Positions 19,885-29,187 of a stretch of 64,000 nt of DNA are shown here, one piece after another. This DNA is from Pseudomonas sp. PICF141. GTDB taxonomy: Bacteria > Pseudomonadota > Gammaproteobacteria > Pseudomonadales > Pseudomonadaceae. The notes under the pieces are model-generated. The model did no database searches, was not told the DNA's origin, and saw only the letters and a list, made by a program, of their open reading frames with translations. Position 1 is the first letter of the stretch. Every line of letters begins with the position of its first letter. The stretch covers positions 62,001-126,000 of the forward strand of contig NZ_MUNM01000044.1 of the NCBI RefSeq assembly GCF_002286815.1, read 5' to 3'. The position numbers and the translations under genes were made by a program.

Positions 19885-21201
19885 TCAGACTTTCTCGCTT
19901 TGAACCTGAACGTACAACGAACGCCCGGCACCGAGGCCGGCGATGATCGCGCCCAGACCGATAACACCGAAGATCCAGCCCACGGCGCTCCAGCCGCCGG
20001 TCCAGTCATGCACCACGCCAACCGCGAACGGCCCCATGGAGGCCAGGGTGTAACCGAACCCCTGGGCCATGCTCGACAGATTGGCCGCGACATGGGCATC
20101 CCGCGAACGCAGCACGATCAGGGTCAGCGCCAGGCTGAAGGTGGCGCCCTGCCCCAACCCCAGCAGGATCGCCCAGCCCCACAGGCCATCGATCGGTGCG
20201 TAGAGGCAACCGAACAAACCACCAAGGGTCATGGCCATGACGATCACGATCGCCGGCCGCTGATCCTTGCCGCGTGTCGCCAGCCAGGGGGCTGCCAGCG
20301 AGCTGATCAACTGGACAATCACCGAACCCGACAGCACCAGACCGGCCTGGGTCGGCGTCAGACCGCGACCGATCAGAATCGACGGCAGCCAGCCAAACAC
20401 GATGTAGGCCAAAGACGATTGCAGGCCCATGTAAAACGTCACTTGCCAGGCCAGCGGATCACGCAACAGCCCTCGAACCCGATAGGCAACATGGTGCGCG
20501 CCGTGTTTCTGACCGATTTGCGGCAACCAGAAAATCGCCGCAACCAATGCCGGAACGACCCAGAAGCCGAGGCCCAAGGCCCAGCTTTTGTCAAAATGCT
20601 CGCTCAATGGCACAGTCGCGCCCGCCGCCATGGCCGCACCCAGGCACAGGGCCATGGTGTAGACGCCGGTCATGGTGCCGGCCTGTTTCGGGAAATCGCG
20701 TTTGACAATGCCAGGCAGCAACACGCCGATCACCCCGATACTGGCGCCGGCCAGCACGCTCCCGGCGAACAGGCCCGTCTCGCCGAACGAACTGCGCAAA
20801 ATGATCCCGCCGGCCAGCATCAGAAGAATCCCCAACACCACCCGTTCGGCACCAAAACGTCGCGCCAGCACGGGTGCCAATGGGGCGAACAGCCCGAGAC
20901 AAAGTACCGGCAAGGTGGTCAGCAACCCGGCTTGGGCAGCCGATAGCCCCAGGCTCCTCGAAATCTCGCTGAGCATCGGCGCCATGCTCGACAGCGCCGG
21001 ACGCAGGTTCAGCGCCACCAGAATCAGGCCAAGCAACAGCAGCCACGGCCGCTGAAGGACCGGGTGAGTTTGTTGAACCTGCTCGTCGTCGGCCTCGGCG
21101 TCGATCAACAGCTCTTCGAGCTCCGCCGTGCGTTTGCACTCAATGAGGCTGCTGTTGCTGACCTGCTGGCTGGACATGGGGCTCTCGGTTTCAAGGTTCA
21201 T
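19885..21201 (-). CDS. MFS transporter, CynX/NimT family
   Basis: 438 residues with about twelve membrane segments after a ~50-residue polar, acidic N-terminal tail. The first helix contains LLLLGLILVALNLRPALSS, the NLRP motif typical of the CynX/NimT (cyanate/nitroimidazole-type) MFS branch. The substrate cannot be inferred. Its start overlaps the end of the GntR-type regulator gene by 11 bp; a second ATG at 21177 preceded by GAGAG is a possible alternative start. The overlap implies one operon and makes the transporter the regulator's likely target. Confidence 0.88.
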   Translation of the reverse strand: MNLETESPMSSQQVSNSSLIECKRTAELEELLIDAEADDEQVQQTHPVLQRPWLLLLGLILVALNLRPALSSMAPMLSEISRSLGLSAAQAGLLTTLPVLCLGLFAPLAPVLARRFGAERVVLGILLMLAGGIILRSSFGETGLFAGSVLAGASIGVIGVLLPGIVKRDFPKQAGTMTGVYTMALCLGAAMAAGATVPLSEHFDKSWALGLGFWVVPALVAAIFWLPQIGQKHGAHHVAYRVRGLLRDPLAWQVTFYMGLQSSLAYIVFGWLPSILIGRGLTPTQAGLVLSGSVIVQLISSLAAPWLATRGKDQRPAIVIVMAMTLGGLFGCLYAPIDGLWGWAILLGLGQGATFSLALTLIVLRSRDAHVAANLSSMAQGFGYTLASMGPFAVGVVHDWTGGWSAVGWIFGVIGLGAIIAGLGAGRSLYVQVQSEKV

Positions 21202-21850
21202 TGATCAACTGCCTCGTCAAGGCTTTGGCCCGTTCCGGGTCACGCTGCTCGACGGCCTCGAGCAGTTCGACATGAAGGTCGAACACCGCTTGGCGTCGAG
21301 GTGAGATGTTCAGGGTCTGGCGCAAATGCGCGCCGACGATGCTGGAGAAGTAGCGATACAGCTCGCTGAGTGTCGAATTGTGCGCCGCGTCCACCAGACG
21401 GCGGTGGAACACCAGGTCGCAGGCGATGTAGGTATCGAGATCGCCGTGATAGTGACTGGCGCTGACGTCGAGCGCTTCGCGCAATGCCACCAGGTCTTCA
21501 TCAGTGCGACGTAATGCCGCCAGGCCAATGGCTTCGACTTCCAGAATGTGCCGGGTTTCCCGAGCCTGTTCCTGAGTGCAACGGGACAATGCCTTCATGG
21601 TGTCGAGTGGATCAACCACCGCCCGCAGATAGCTGCCGTCGCCCTGGCGAATCTCGATCAACCCGGAAAACGCCAACACGCGCATGGCTTCGCGCACGGT
21701 GTTGCGACTGATGCCCAGCTCAGTCGCCAGTTCCGGCTCGGTGGGCAAACGCTGGCCTACCGTCCAGATGCCTTGGTTAATGCGCAGGCGTAACTGATCC
21801 AGGGCCTGATCGACCAGGGAGCGTTTGATTAATGGAGAAATGTCTGACAT
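21191..21850 (-). CDS. GntR/FadR-family transcriptional regulator (FCD domain)
   Basis: 219 residues from the ATG at 21850. An N-terminal winged helix covers about residues 5-75 (LPTEPELATELGISRNTVRE is the recognition region). The all-helical FCD ligand domain follows (about 85-215), with metal-binding-type residues in DLVFHRRLVDAAHN and the late His in FDLHVELLEAV. An upstream start at 21871 is rejected because a palindromic operator (21863-21883) overlaps it. The regulator precedes and overlaps a CynX/NimT transporter gene and probably controls both. Confidence 0.9.
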   Translation of the reverse strand: MSDISPLIKRSLVDQALDQLRLRINQGIWTVGQRLPTEPELATELGISRNTVREAMRVLAFSGLIEIRQGDGSYLRAVVDPLDTMKALSRCTQEQARETRHILEVEAIGLAALRRTDEDLVALREALDVSASHYHGDLDTYIACDLVFHRRLVDAAHNSTLSELYRYFSSIVGAHLRQTLNISPRRQAVFDLHVELLEAVEQRDPERAKALTRQLINEP

Positions 21851-21862
21851 GGAATTCGCCCT

Positions 21863-21883
21863 TTCATCCAATCATAGGATGAA
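21863..21883. promoter_or_regulatory. Palindromic operator candidate for the FCD regulator
   Basis: TTCATCC-AATCATA-GGATGAA, a perfect 7-7-7 inverted repeat starting 13 bp upstream of the regulator's ATG. FadR-type proteins bind short palindromes of similar size as dimers. Another dyad, CTGACATGTTAGTCAG, follows at about 21888-21903. Confidence 0.55.
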
Positions 21884-22125
21884 TTTTCTGACATGTTAGT
21901 CAGCTTCTACCAATCAGACAACCTCCGCTCATCTACACGGTCCAACAGCGACAAAAGCGTAAAGCCTACAAATTGAATCGCAAAATCCCTTTATATCCAG
22001 AGAGATTTCCCACCTAGCCGACAAGAATGTACCGACATCCCTCGCCGGCAAGGAACTCCAGACTTCGGACATTGATTTGCGGGTGTTTTCGCTCGTCACT
22101 TGTCCAAAGGGAAATGGAAAAACTC

Positions 22126-23751
22126 ATGGTAGAAGTAAATTTCGGCAGACGGCACAGCCGCCCACTTGTCTTGGAGAAAAATCGGCAACTGCTGGCCGTA
22201 CGCAGTCACGCAGGAAAACAGCTGGCACAGGCTTTGTGTTGCGAAACGGCCTACTCGGCGCTTGAGGGCAGCGAACTGCTTTTGCATGTCGAGGACGCCG
22301 ACGTTCAGGTGTTCAAACTGCCGCAGGATTCGGACGTTTCACGATGCAAGGCTTTGCTGCGCGGGTTGTCGGACGTACGTTTCGTCGGCAGCGTGCTGGT
22401 GGATCCTCACACTCAAGAACCCGTTCTCTACACCGAGAACATTTTCTTGAAGTTTATTGATCCCCTCTCCACCACGCAGTGCCTGGCCATACTCGATGAG
22501 TTGGGCCTTAGGATCAAACAACAGGTGCCCTACGCGCTGAATGCCTTCTTCGTTCATCATCCGGACGTCCAGGGCGCCGATGTGTGCGCACTGACCTGTG
22601 AATGGCTCAAACGAGATGACATCGAGTACTGCCACCCGGAAATGCTCCGCCAAGGGAAACGCCGGGCGATACACGCCAATCAATGGCACCTGAAGAAAAC
22701 TACTGTGACCTATCAAGTCGAAATCGACGCCAGCGCCAACGTCGAAGCCGCCCATGACCTCGCGTTAGGGGAAGGGATTGTAATTGCAGTCATCGATGAT
22801 GCCTTTGATATCGACCATCCCGAGTTCGCGGGAGAAGGCAAAATCATTGCAGCGCAAAACTTTGATCGGCGTAACGCCAAGCAAGGCCCACGCCCGAAAA
22901 ATGCGTTTGAACGCCACGGCACTGCCGCCGCCGGTGTCGCTTGTGCCAATGGTGAAGCGGGAGCCAGCGGCGTTGCCCCCCGAGCCAGTCTGATGCCGTT
23001 GAAACTCACCAAACCCTTGGGCGCGCGTGCGGAAGCCGACGCTTTTTTCTGGGCCGCCGATCAGGGCGCCGACATTATTTCCTGCAGCTGGGGGCCGGCC
23101 GAAGGCCATTGGGCCGATCCCACCGACTCTCGTCACACGAATGTGTTCCCGCTGGCCGCCAGCACCCGCCTGGCCATCGAGTACGCGGCAACCAAGGGCC
23201 GTAATGGAAAAGGCTGCCTCATATTCTTTGGTGCCGGCAATGGTAACGAGCGTGTGGATAACGATGGGTATGCCAGCCATCCCATGGTGATTGCTGTTGG
23301 CGCCTGCAATGACCAGAGCCGGCGCAGTGCCTACAGCGACTTTGGCAAGGCACTCTGGTGCTGCTTTCCCAGCGGCGACCAATCGCACCCGGATCCGAAG
23401 TTCAAGCCCGCCACGTCAAACGTGCAAACCCGCGGAATTCGCACGACGGACCTGAGCGGCAAGTTCGGCAATTCGGCCAGAGACGCCTATACCGAGCTTT
23501 TCAGCGGAACCTCCAGCGCCTGCCCTGGCGCGGCTGGTGTCGCCGCTCTGGTGCTTGGCATCAACCCGACACTGGATCGCGAAACCGTTCGACAAATCCT
23601 CGCCGATTGTTGCGACAAAATCGGCCATGCCGACGACGGGCCGCTCGGCCAATATGACCTCAACGGCCATAGCCATTACTACGGCCATGGACGCCTCAAT
23701 GCACTTCGCGCAGTGCGCCTTGCACTGCAAAGACGAGAGGCAAAAGATTAA
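22126..23751 (+). CDS. S8 (subtilisin-like) serine peptidase, no signal peptide
   Basis: 541 residues from the ATG at 22126; an ATG at 22114 is possible but its GGGA lies almost on the start. The catalytic triad is Asp224 (AVIDDAFDIDHP), His264 (RHGTAAAGVA) and Ser463 (SGTSSACPGAAG), with the oxyanion region FFGAGNGN. The first ~190 residues form a separate domain (LEKNRQLLAVRS ... ENIFLKFIDP ... EWLKRDDIEYCHPE) resembling the N-terminal region of calcium-dependent subtilases such as cyanobacterial PrcA. No signal peptide or membrane anchor is present, so the enzyme should be cytoplasmic unless exported by another route. It stands alone, with a terminator at its 3' end. Confidence 0.88.
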   Translation: MVEVNFGRRHSRPLVLEKNRQLLAVRSHAGKQLAQALCCETAYSALEGSELLLHVEDADVQVFKLPQDSDVSRCKALLRGLSDVRFVGSVLVDPHTQEPVLYTENIFLKFIDPLSTTQCLAILDELGLRIKQQVPYALNAFFVHHPDVQGADVCALTCEWLKRDDIEYCHPEMLRQGKRRAIHANQWHLKKTTVTYQVEIDASANVEAAHDLALGEGIVIAVIDDAFDIDHPEFAGEGKIIAAQNFDRRNAKQGPRPKNAFERHGTAAAGVACANGEAGASGVAPRASLMPLKLTKPLGARAEADAFFWAADQGADIISCSWGPAEGHWADPTDSRHTNVFPLAASTRLAIEYAATKGRNGKGCLIFFGAGNGNERVDNDGYASHPMVIAVGACNDQSRRSAYSDFGKALWCCFPSGDQSHPDPKFKPATSNVQTRGIRTTDLSGKFGNSARDAYTELFSGTSSACPGAAGVAALVLGINPTLDRETVRQILADCCDKIGHADDGPLGQYDLNGHSHYYGHGRLNALRAVRLALQRREAKD

Positions 23752-23762
23752 ATCGGTTCCAT

Positions 23763-23791
23763 AAAAAAGCCCCGCTGTCTGCGGGGCTCTT
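23763..23791. terminator. Bidirectional terminator between the S8 peptidase gene and aapP
   Basis: A6 then AGCCCCGC-TGTCT-GCGGGGCT then CTT. On the minus strand it ends in T6, so it is strongest for the aap operon, and it is also placed to stop the convergent peptidase transcript. Confidence 0.85.
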
Positions 23792-23813
23792 AGTAACGCT
23801 ATCGCTCAACCAA

Positions 23814-24578
23814 TCAATGCAGAATCTGACTCAGGAACAGCTTCGTCCGCTCGTTCTGCGGGTTGTCGAAGAAGTCGTTCGGCGCAGCCTGTTCGACGAT
23901 TTCACCTTTGTCCATGAAGATCACGCGATTGGCCACGGTACGGGCGAAGCCCATTTCGTGGGTTACGCAAAGCATGGTCATGCCGTCTTCGGCCAGGCCG
24001 ATCATGGTGTCCAGTACCTCTTTCACCATCTCGGGGTCGAGGGCCGACGTCGGTTCGTCGAACAGCATGATTTTCGGTTTCATGCACAGCGCACGGGCAA
24101 TCGCCACGCGCTGTTGCTGACCGCCGGACAATTGCCCCGGGTACTTATGCGCCTGCTCCGGAATGCGTACGCGCTCCAGGTAATGCATGGCGATTTCCTC
24201 GGCCTTGCGCTTGGGCATCTTGCGTACCCACATCGGCGCCAGGGTGCAGTTCTGCAGAATGGTCAGGTGCGGGAACAGGTTGAAGTGCTGGAACACCATG
24301 CCGACTTCACGGCGGATCGCTTCGATCTGCTTGAGGTCGTTGGTCAGCTCCACGCCATCGACCACGATGCGGCCCTGCTGGTGTTCTTCCAGACGATTGA
24401 GGCAACGGATGGTGGTGGATTTGCCGGAACCCGACGGGCCGCACAGGACGATACGCTCGCCCTGCTTGACGTTCAGGTTGATGTCTTTCAACACGTGGAA
24501 CTGGCCGTACCACTTGTTCACGCCCTGCATCTGAATAATGCCTTCAGGGCTCACAGGCTGTTTGATCGCTTCACTCAT
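23814..24578 (-). CDS. aapP: General L-amino acid ABC transporter ATP-binding protein AapP
   Basis: 254-residue ATPase of the polar amino-acid importer. The Walker A is GPSGSGKST, the ABC signature LSGGQQQR, and the Walker [13 protein letters not shown], followed by the switch His in VTHEMGF. It is the last gene of aapJQMP, 11 bp after aapM, and is followed by the terminator at 23763-23791. Aap systems take up a broad range of L-amino acids, notably glutamate, aspartate and their amides. Confidence 0.95.
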   Translation of the reverse strand: MSEAIKQPVSPEGIIQMQGVNKWYGQFHVLKDINLNVKQGERIVLCGPSGSGKSTTIRCLNRLEEHQQGRIVVDGVELTNDLKQIEAIRREVGMVFQHFNLFPHLTILQNCTLAPMWVRKMPKRKAEEIAMHYLERVRIPEQAHKYPGQLSGGQQQRVAIARALCMKPKIMLFDEPTSALDPEMVKEVLDTMIGLAEDGMTMLCVTHEMGFARTVANRVIFMDKGEIVEQAAPNDFFDNPQNERTKLFLSQILH

Positions 24579-24589
24579 AAACTACGCTC

Positions 24590-25687
24590 CTAACGCTTGT
24601 GGCCAGTGTCCAGCTTACGTTCCAAATGCATGGAGTAGCGGGACATACCAAAACAGAAAATCCAGAACACCAGGGCCGCGAATACATAGCCTTCAGTGGC
24701 CATGCCCAGCCATTTCGGGTCGGCGGCGGCTTGCTTGACGCTGTTGAGCAGGTCGAACAGGCCGATGATGATCACCAGGCTCGTGTCCTTGAACAGCGCA
24801 ATGAAGGTATTGACGATGCCCGGGATTACCAGCTTCAGGGCTTGCGGCAGAATCACCAGGCCCATGCTGCGCCAGTAGCCGAGCCCCATCGCTGCAGCCG
24901 CTTCGTACTGACCTTTGGGAATCGCTTGCAGACCGCCACGCACCACTTCAGCGATGTAGGCCGACTGGAACAGGATCACACCGATGAGCGCACGCAGCAG
25001 TTTGTCGAAGTTCATGCCTTCGGGCAGGAACAACGGCAACATCACCGAAGACATGAACAGCACGGTGATCAACGGCACGCCGCGCCAGAACTCGATGAAG
25101 GTCACGCAGACCACGCGAATCGCCGGCATGTTCGAACGCCGGCCCAGGGCCAGCACAATTCCCAGCGGCAATGCGCCGACGATACCAACGGTGGCGATCA
25201 CCAGAGTCAGCATCAGGCCGCCCCATTGGCTGGTCGCCACTTCGGTCAGACCGAACCAGCCACCGTGCAACAGGACGTAGGCAATGATCGGATAGAGCAC
25301 CAGAAAGCTCAGGCCGTAGATGGCCTTGTGTGGAACGCGTGCGACGAACAACGGCGCCACGCCAATCACCGCCAGCCACACGGTCAGGTCTACGCGCCAG
25401 CGCAGGTCCGTCGGGTAATAACCGTACATGAACTGGCCGAAGCGCTGCTGGATGAACACCCAGCAGGCGCCCTCCTTGGTGCAATCGGCGCGGGTGGTAC
25501 CGACCCAGTTGGCGTCGAGAATCGCCCAGCTCACGATAGGCGGAACTATCAGGTAAATCAGATAGAACGCGAACAGCGTCAGCAGGGTGTTGATCCAGCT
25601 GGAGAACATGTGCGCCCGCATCCACGCCACGACCCCGATGCTGCTGCTCGGTGGTGGCATGTCGGGTTTGAAAGTATGAGTCGTCAT
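24590..25687 (-). CDS. aapM: General L-amino acid ABC transporter permease AapM
   Basis: 365-residue inner-membrane permease of the HisMQ type. The second half carries the EAA-type loop (AYIAEVVRGGLQAIPKGQYEAA). The first ~170 residues hold extra membrane segments and a periplasmic Cys-containing loop (TTRADCTKEGACWVF), which sets AapM/BztC proteins apart from shorter permeases. It lies 10 bp from aapQ and 11 bp from aapP within the operon. Confidence 0.95.
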   Translation of the reverse strand: MTTHTFKPDMPPPSSSIGVVAWMRAHMFSSWINTLLTLFAFYLIYLIVPPIVSWAILDANWVGTTRADCTKEGACWVFIQQRFGQFMYGYYPTDLRWRVDLTVWLAVIGVAPLFVARVPHKAIYGLSFLVLYPIIAYVLLHGGWFGLTEVATSQWGGLMLTLVIATVGIVGALPLGIVLALGRRSNMPAIRVVCVTFIEFWRGVPLITVLFMSSVMLPLFLPEGMNFDKLLRALIGVILFQSAYIAEVVRGGLQAIPKGQYEAAAAMGLGYWRSMGLVILPQALKLVIPGIVNTFIALFKDTSLVIIIGLFDLLNSVKQAAADPKWLGMATEGYVFAALVFWIFCFGMSRYSMHLERKLDTGHKR

Positions 25688-25697
25688 GCGCTTTTCC

Positions 25698-26879
25698 TTA
25701 CCGCTCGATCAGCGCAATGCGCTTGTTGTACCAGTTCATCAGCAGGGAGATGCTGATACTGATCGCCAGGTACACGCTCATGGTGATGGCAATGACTTCG
25801 ATCGCCTGCCCGGTCTGGTTCAGCACCGTACCGGCAAACAACGACACCATCTCCGGATAACCGATACCGGCCGCCAGCGAGGAGTTTTTCGCCAGGTTCA
25901 GGTATTGGCTGGTCAGCGGTGGAATGATCACGCGTAGGGCTTGCGGGATGATCACCTTGCGCAGGGTCGGACCATTGCGCAAACCCAGCGAGTGAGCCGC
26001 TTCGGTCTGGCCGTGACTGACGGACTTGATGCCCGAACGCACGATTTCAGCGATGAACGCCGCGGTGTACACCGTCAAGGCCAGGGTCAGCGCCAGCAGT
26101 TCCGGGATCAGCACCCAGCCACCGACGAAGTTGAAGCCCTTGAGCTCTGGCATTTCCCAGTGCAGGGGCGCGCCGAAGATCAAGACACACAGCGCAGGGA
26201 TCACCAGGAACAGCGCCAGGCCTGCCCAGAATTTGTGAAAGGGCTCGCCGGTGGCTTCGAAGCGTTTGGTCGCCCAGCGGCTCATCAGCACGATGGCCAC
26301 GATAGCCACGACGATGCTCGCCACAAACGGCCAGAAACCATCCGCCGCCAACGCTGCGGGCATGTTCAGGCCGCGGCTGCTGACGAAGAAGGTGTCGCCG
26401 AAGTTATGGCTGTTGCGTGGCCCTGGCATGGTCAGGAACACCGCGAAGTACCAGAACAGGATTTGCAACAGCGGTGGAATGTTACGGAAGACCTCTACAT
26501 AGACCGTCGCCAGCTTGGCAATAATCCAGTTCTTCGACAGCCGTGCCACACCGACGATGAAACCGAGGATCGTCGCCAGGATTACACCGATAAAGGTGAC
26601 CAGCAGGGTGTTGAGCAAACCGATGACAAACACACGGGCATAGCTGTCCGATTCGGTGTAGTCGATCAAGTGCTGAGCGATACCGAAACCGGCGCTGCGC
26701 TCAAGAAAGTCGAAACCCGAGGTAATGCCCCGGTGCTGAAGGTTGGTTTGCGTGTTATCGAACAGAAACCAGCCTAGCGAGACCACCGCCACAATGGTAA
26801 TGATCTGGAATACCCACGCACGCACTCGTGGATCGCTGAGGCTGAGCCTCTGCTTAGGTGCGCCGATTGAATTTTGCAT
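25698..26879 (-). CDS. aapQ: General L-amino acid ABC transporter permease AapQ
   Basis: 393-residue permease of the AapQ/BztB family. The N-terminus (MQNSIGAPKQRLSLSDPRVR) is cytoplasmic and is followed by eight or so membrane segments. The EAA loop is AFIAEIVRSGIKSVSHGQTEAA. Together with AapM it forms the heterodimeric channel. It is separated from aapJ by 65 bp containing a 10-bp-stem hairpin (26911-26935), which probably lowers permease expression relative to the binding protein. Confidence 0.95.
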   Translation of the reverse strand: MQNSIGAPKQRLSLSDPRVRAWVFQIITIVAVVSLGWFLFDNTQTNLQHRGITSGFDFLERSAGFGIAQHLIDYTESDSYARVFVIGLLNTLLVTFIGVILATILGFIVGVARLSKNWIIAKLATVYVEVFRNIPPLLQILFWYFAVFLTMPGPRNSHNFGDTFFVSSRGLNMPAALAADGFWPFVASIVVAIVAIVLMSRWATKRFEATGEPFHKFWAGLALFLVIPALCVLIFGAPLHWEMPELKGFNFVGGWVLIPELLALTLALTVYTAAFIAEIVRSGIKSVSHGQTEAAHSLGLRNGPTLRKVIIPQALRVIIPPLTSQYLNLAKNSSLAAGIGYPEMVSLFAGTVLNQTGQAIEVIAITMSVYLAISISISLLMNWYNKRIALIER

Positions 26880-26910
26880 GAAGTGCCCCGCAAATAATGG
26901 AACAGAACAT

Positions 26911-26935
26911 CACCCGGTGGTTGGCCCACCGGGTG
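26911..26935 (-). terminator. Intercistronic hairpin between aapJ and aapQ
   Basis: CACCCGGTGG / CCACCGGGTG with a 5-nt loop, starting 9 bp after the aapJ stop codon. No T tract follows on the minus strand, so it is more likely an RNA-stabilising or partial attenuator element that keeps the binding-protein message in excess. Confidence 0.6.
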
Positions 26936-26944
26936 ATAGAACCA

Positions 26945-27976
26945 TCAGCGCACTGGTGGTGCGTATTGAATGCCGCCAGCGTTCCACAGAGCGTTCAGCC
27001 CGCGGTCGATTTCCAGCGGAGTTTTCTTGCCGAGGTTCTTCTCGAACACTTCGCCGTAGTTACCGACTTGTTTGACGATCTGGACCACCCAGTCTTTCTT
27101 CACTTTCAAGTCTTTGCCGTATTCACCGTCCGAGCCCAGCAGACGAGCGACGTCCGGGTTCTTGGTGGATTTGGCTTCAGCTTCGACGTTCGCCGAAGTG
27201 ACGCCTGCTTCTTCGGCGTTGAGCATGGCGTAACCGGTCCAGCGCACGATGGCCAGCCACTCGTCGTCGCCGTTACGCACGACCGGGCCCAGCGGCTCTT
27301 TGGAGATGGTTTCCGGCAGCACCACGTAGTCCTTCGGCGAGGCCAGCTTGCTGCGCTGGGCGAACAATTGGGACTTGTCGGAAGTCAGCACATCGCAACG
27401 ACCGGATTCCAGCGACTTGGCGCTTTCATCAGAGGTGTCGAAAGTGATCGGGGTGTATTTCAGACCATTGCCGCGGAAGTAGTCGGAAACGTTCAGCTCG
27501 GTGGTGGTACCGGCCTGGATGCAGATGGTCGCGCCATCCAGCTCTTTGGCGCTCTTGACGCCCAGCTTGTTGTTTACCAGGAAGCCGATGCCGTCGTAGT
27601 AAGTGATGAAGCCAGGAAACTTCAGGCCCATGCCCGCGTCACGGGAACTGGTCATGGTGGTGTTGCGCGACAGGATGTCGATTTCACCGGACTGCAGCGC
27701 GGTGAAACGCTCTTTGGCGTTCAACTGGCTGAATTTGACCTTGGTCGCGTCGCCGAATACGGCGGCGGCTACAGCGCGACAGAAGTCAGCATCGATACCG
27801 ACGATCTTGCCAGTGGCGTCCGGAACCGAGAAACCCGGCAGACCGTCACTCACACCACACTGCACGAAACCTTTCTTTTGCACTGCATCCAGGGTTGCAC
27901 CCGCCTGAGCGAACCCACTGACACCGAGCACTGCGGCTGCAGTCACGATGGCCAGGGTGGATTTCATTAACTTCAT
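26945..27976 (-). CDS. aapJ: General L-amino acid ABC transporter substrate-binding protein AapJ
   Basis: 343 residues with a signal peptide (MKLMKSTLAIVTAAAVLGVS, cleavage likely after GFAQA) and the family-3 solute-binding fold (VQCGVSDGLPGFSVPD, GIDADFCRAVAAAVFGD, then the ligand-binding Arg region MTSSRDAG). It is the first gene of aapJQMP. An AGGAGG-like site (TGGAGGTTTGA) precedes the ATG. An inverted repeat TTGACCC/GGGTCAA lies 67-97 bp upstream (28043-28073). Confidence 0.96.
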   Translation of the reverse strand: MKLMKSTLAIVTAAAVLGVSGFAQAGATLDAVQKKGFVQCGVSDGLPGFSVPDATGKIVGIDADFCRAVAAAVFGDATKVKFSQLNAKERFTALQSGEIDILSRNTTMTSSRDAGMGLKFPGFITYYDGIGFLVNNKLGVKSAKELDGATICIQAGTTTELNVSDYFRGNGLKYTPITFDTSDESAKSLESGRCDVLTSDKSQLFAQRSKLASPKDYVVLPETISKEPLGPVVRNGDDEWLAIVRWTGYAMLNAEEAGVTSANVEAEAKSTKNPDVARLLGSDGEYGKDLKVKKDWVVQIVKQVGNYGEVFEKNLGKKTPLEIDRGLNALWNAGGIQYAPPVR

Positions 27977-28042
27977 TCAAACCTCCAGTTTTGCTCTTGT
28001 TGTGTCGGAGCTTGAGCCCTGTCGCACCCTTATGAGGCGTTA

Positions 28043-28073
28043 TTGACCCAATGTTGGCTTTTTTTAGGGTCAA
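28043..28073. promoter_or_regulatory. Inverted repeat in the aapJ upstream region
   Basis: TTGACCC and GGGTCAA, perfect 7-bp arms 17 bp apart, lie 67-97 bp upstream of aapJ. On the minus strand the distal arm also reads as a -35-like TTGACC. It could be an activator site or an operator; no specific protein is assigned. Confidence 0.4.
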
Positions 28074-29102
<1,029 letters not shown>

Positions 29103-29140
29103 AAGCGACCCATTGATCCATCCCACTACGCCGCGCCCGA

Positions 29141-29169
29141 TTCTTGCATTACACTGGCCGGCGTATATT
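29141..29169 (+). promoter_or_regulatory. Candidate promoter for rhlB
   Basis: TTCTTG (29141-29146), 17-bp spacer, TATATT (29164-29169), 19 bp before the rhlB ATG. The -35 is weak, so this is tentative. Confidence 0.35.
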
Positions 29170-29187
29170 CCTTAACCAATTGATGAG

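Noticed and set aside
22027..22125. Upstream start of the S8 peptidase at 22027
   Set aside because: The extra 33 residues lack a signal-like or conserved pattern, and no ribosome binding site precedes that ATG.
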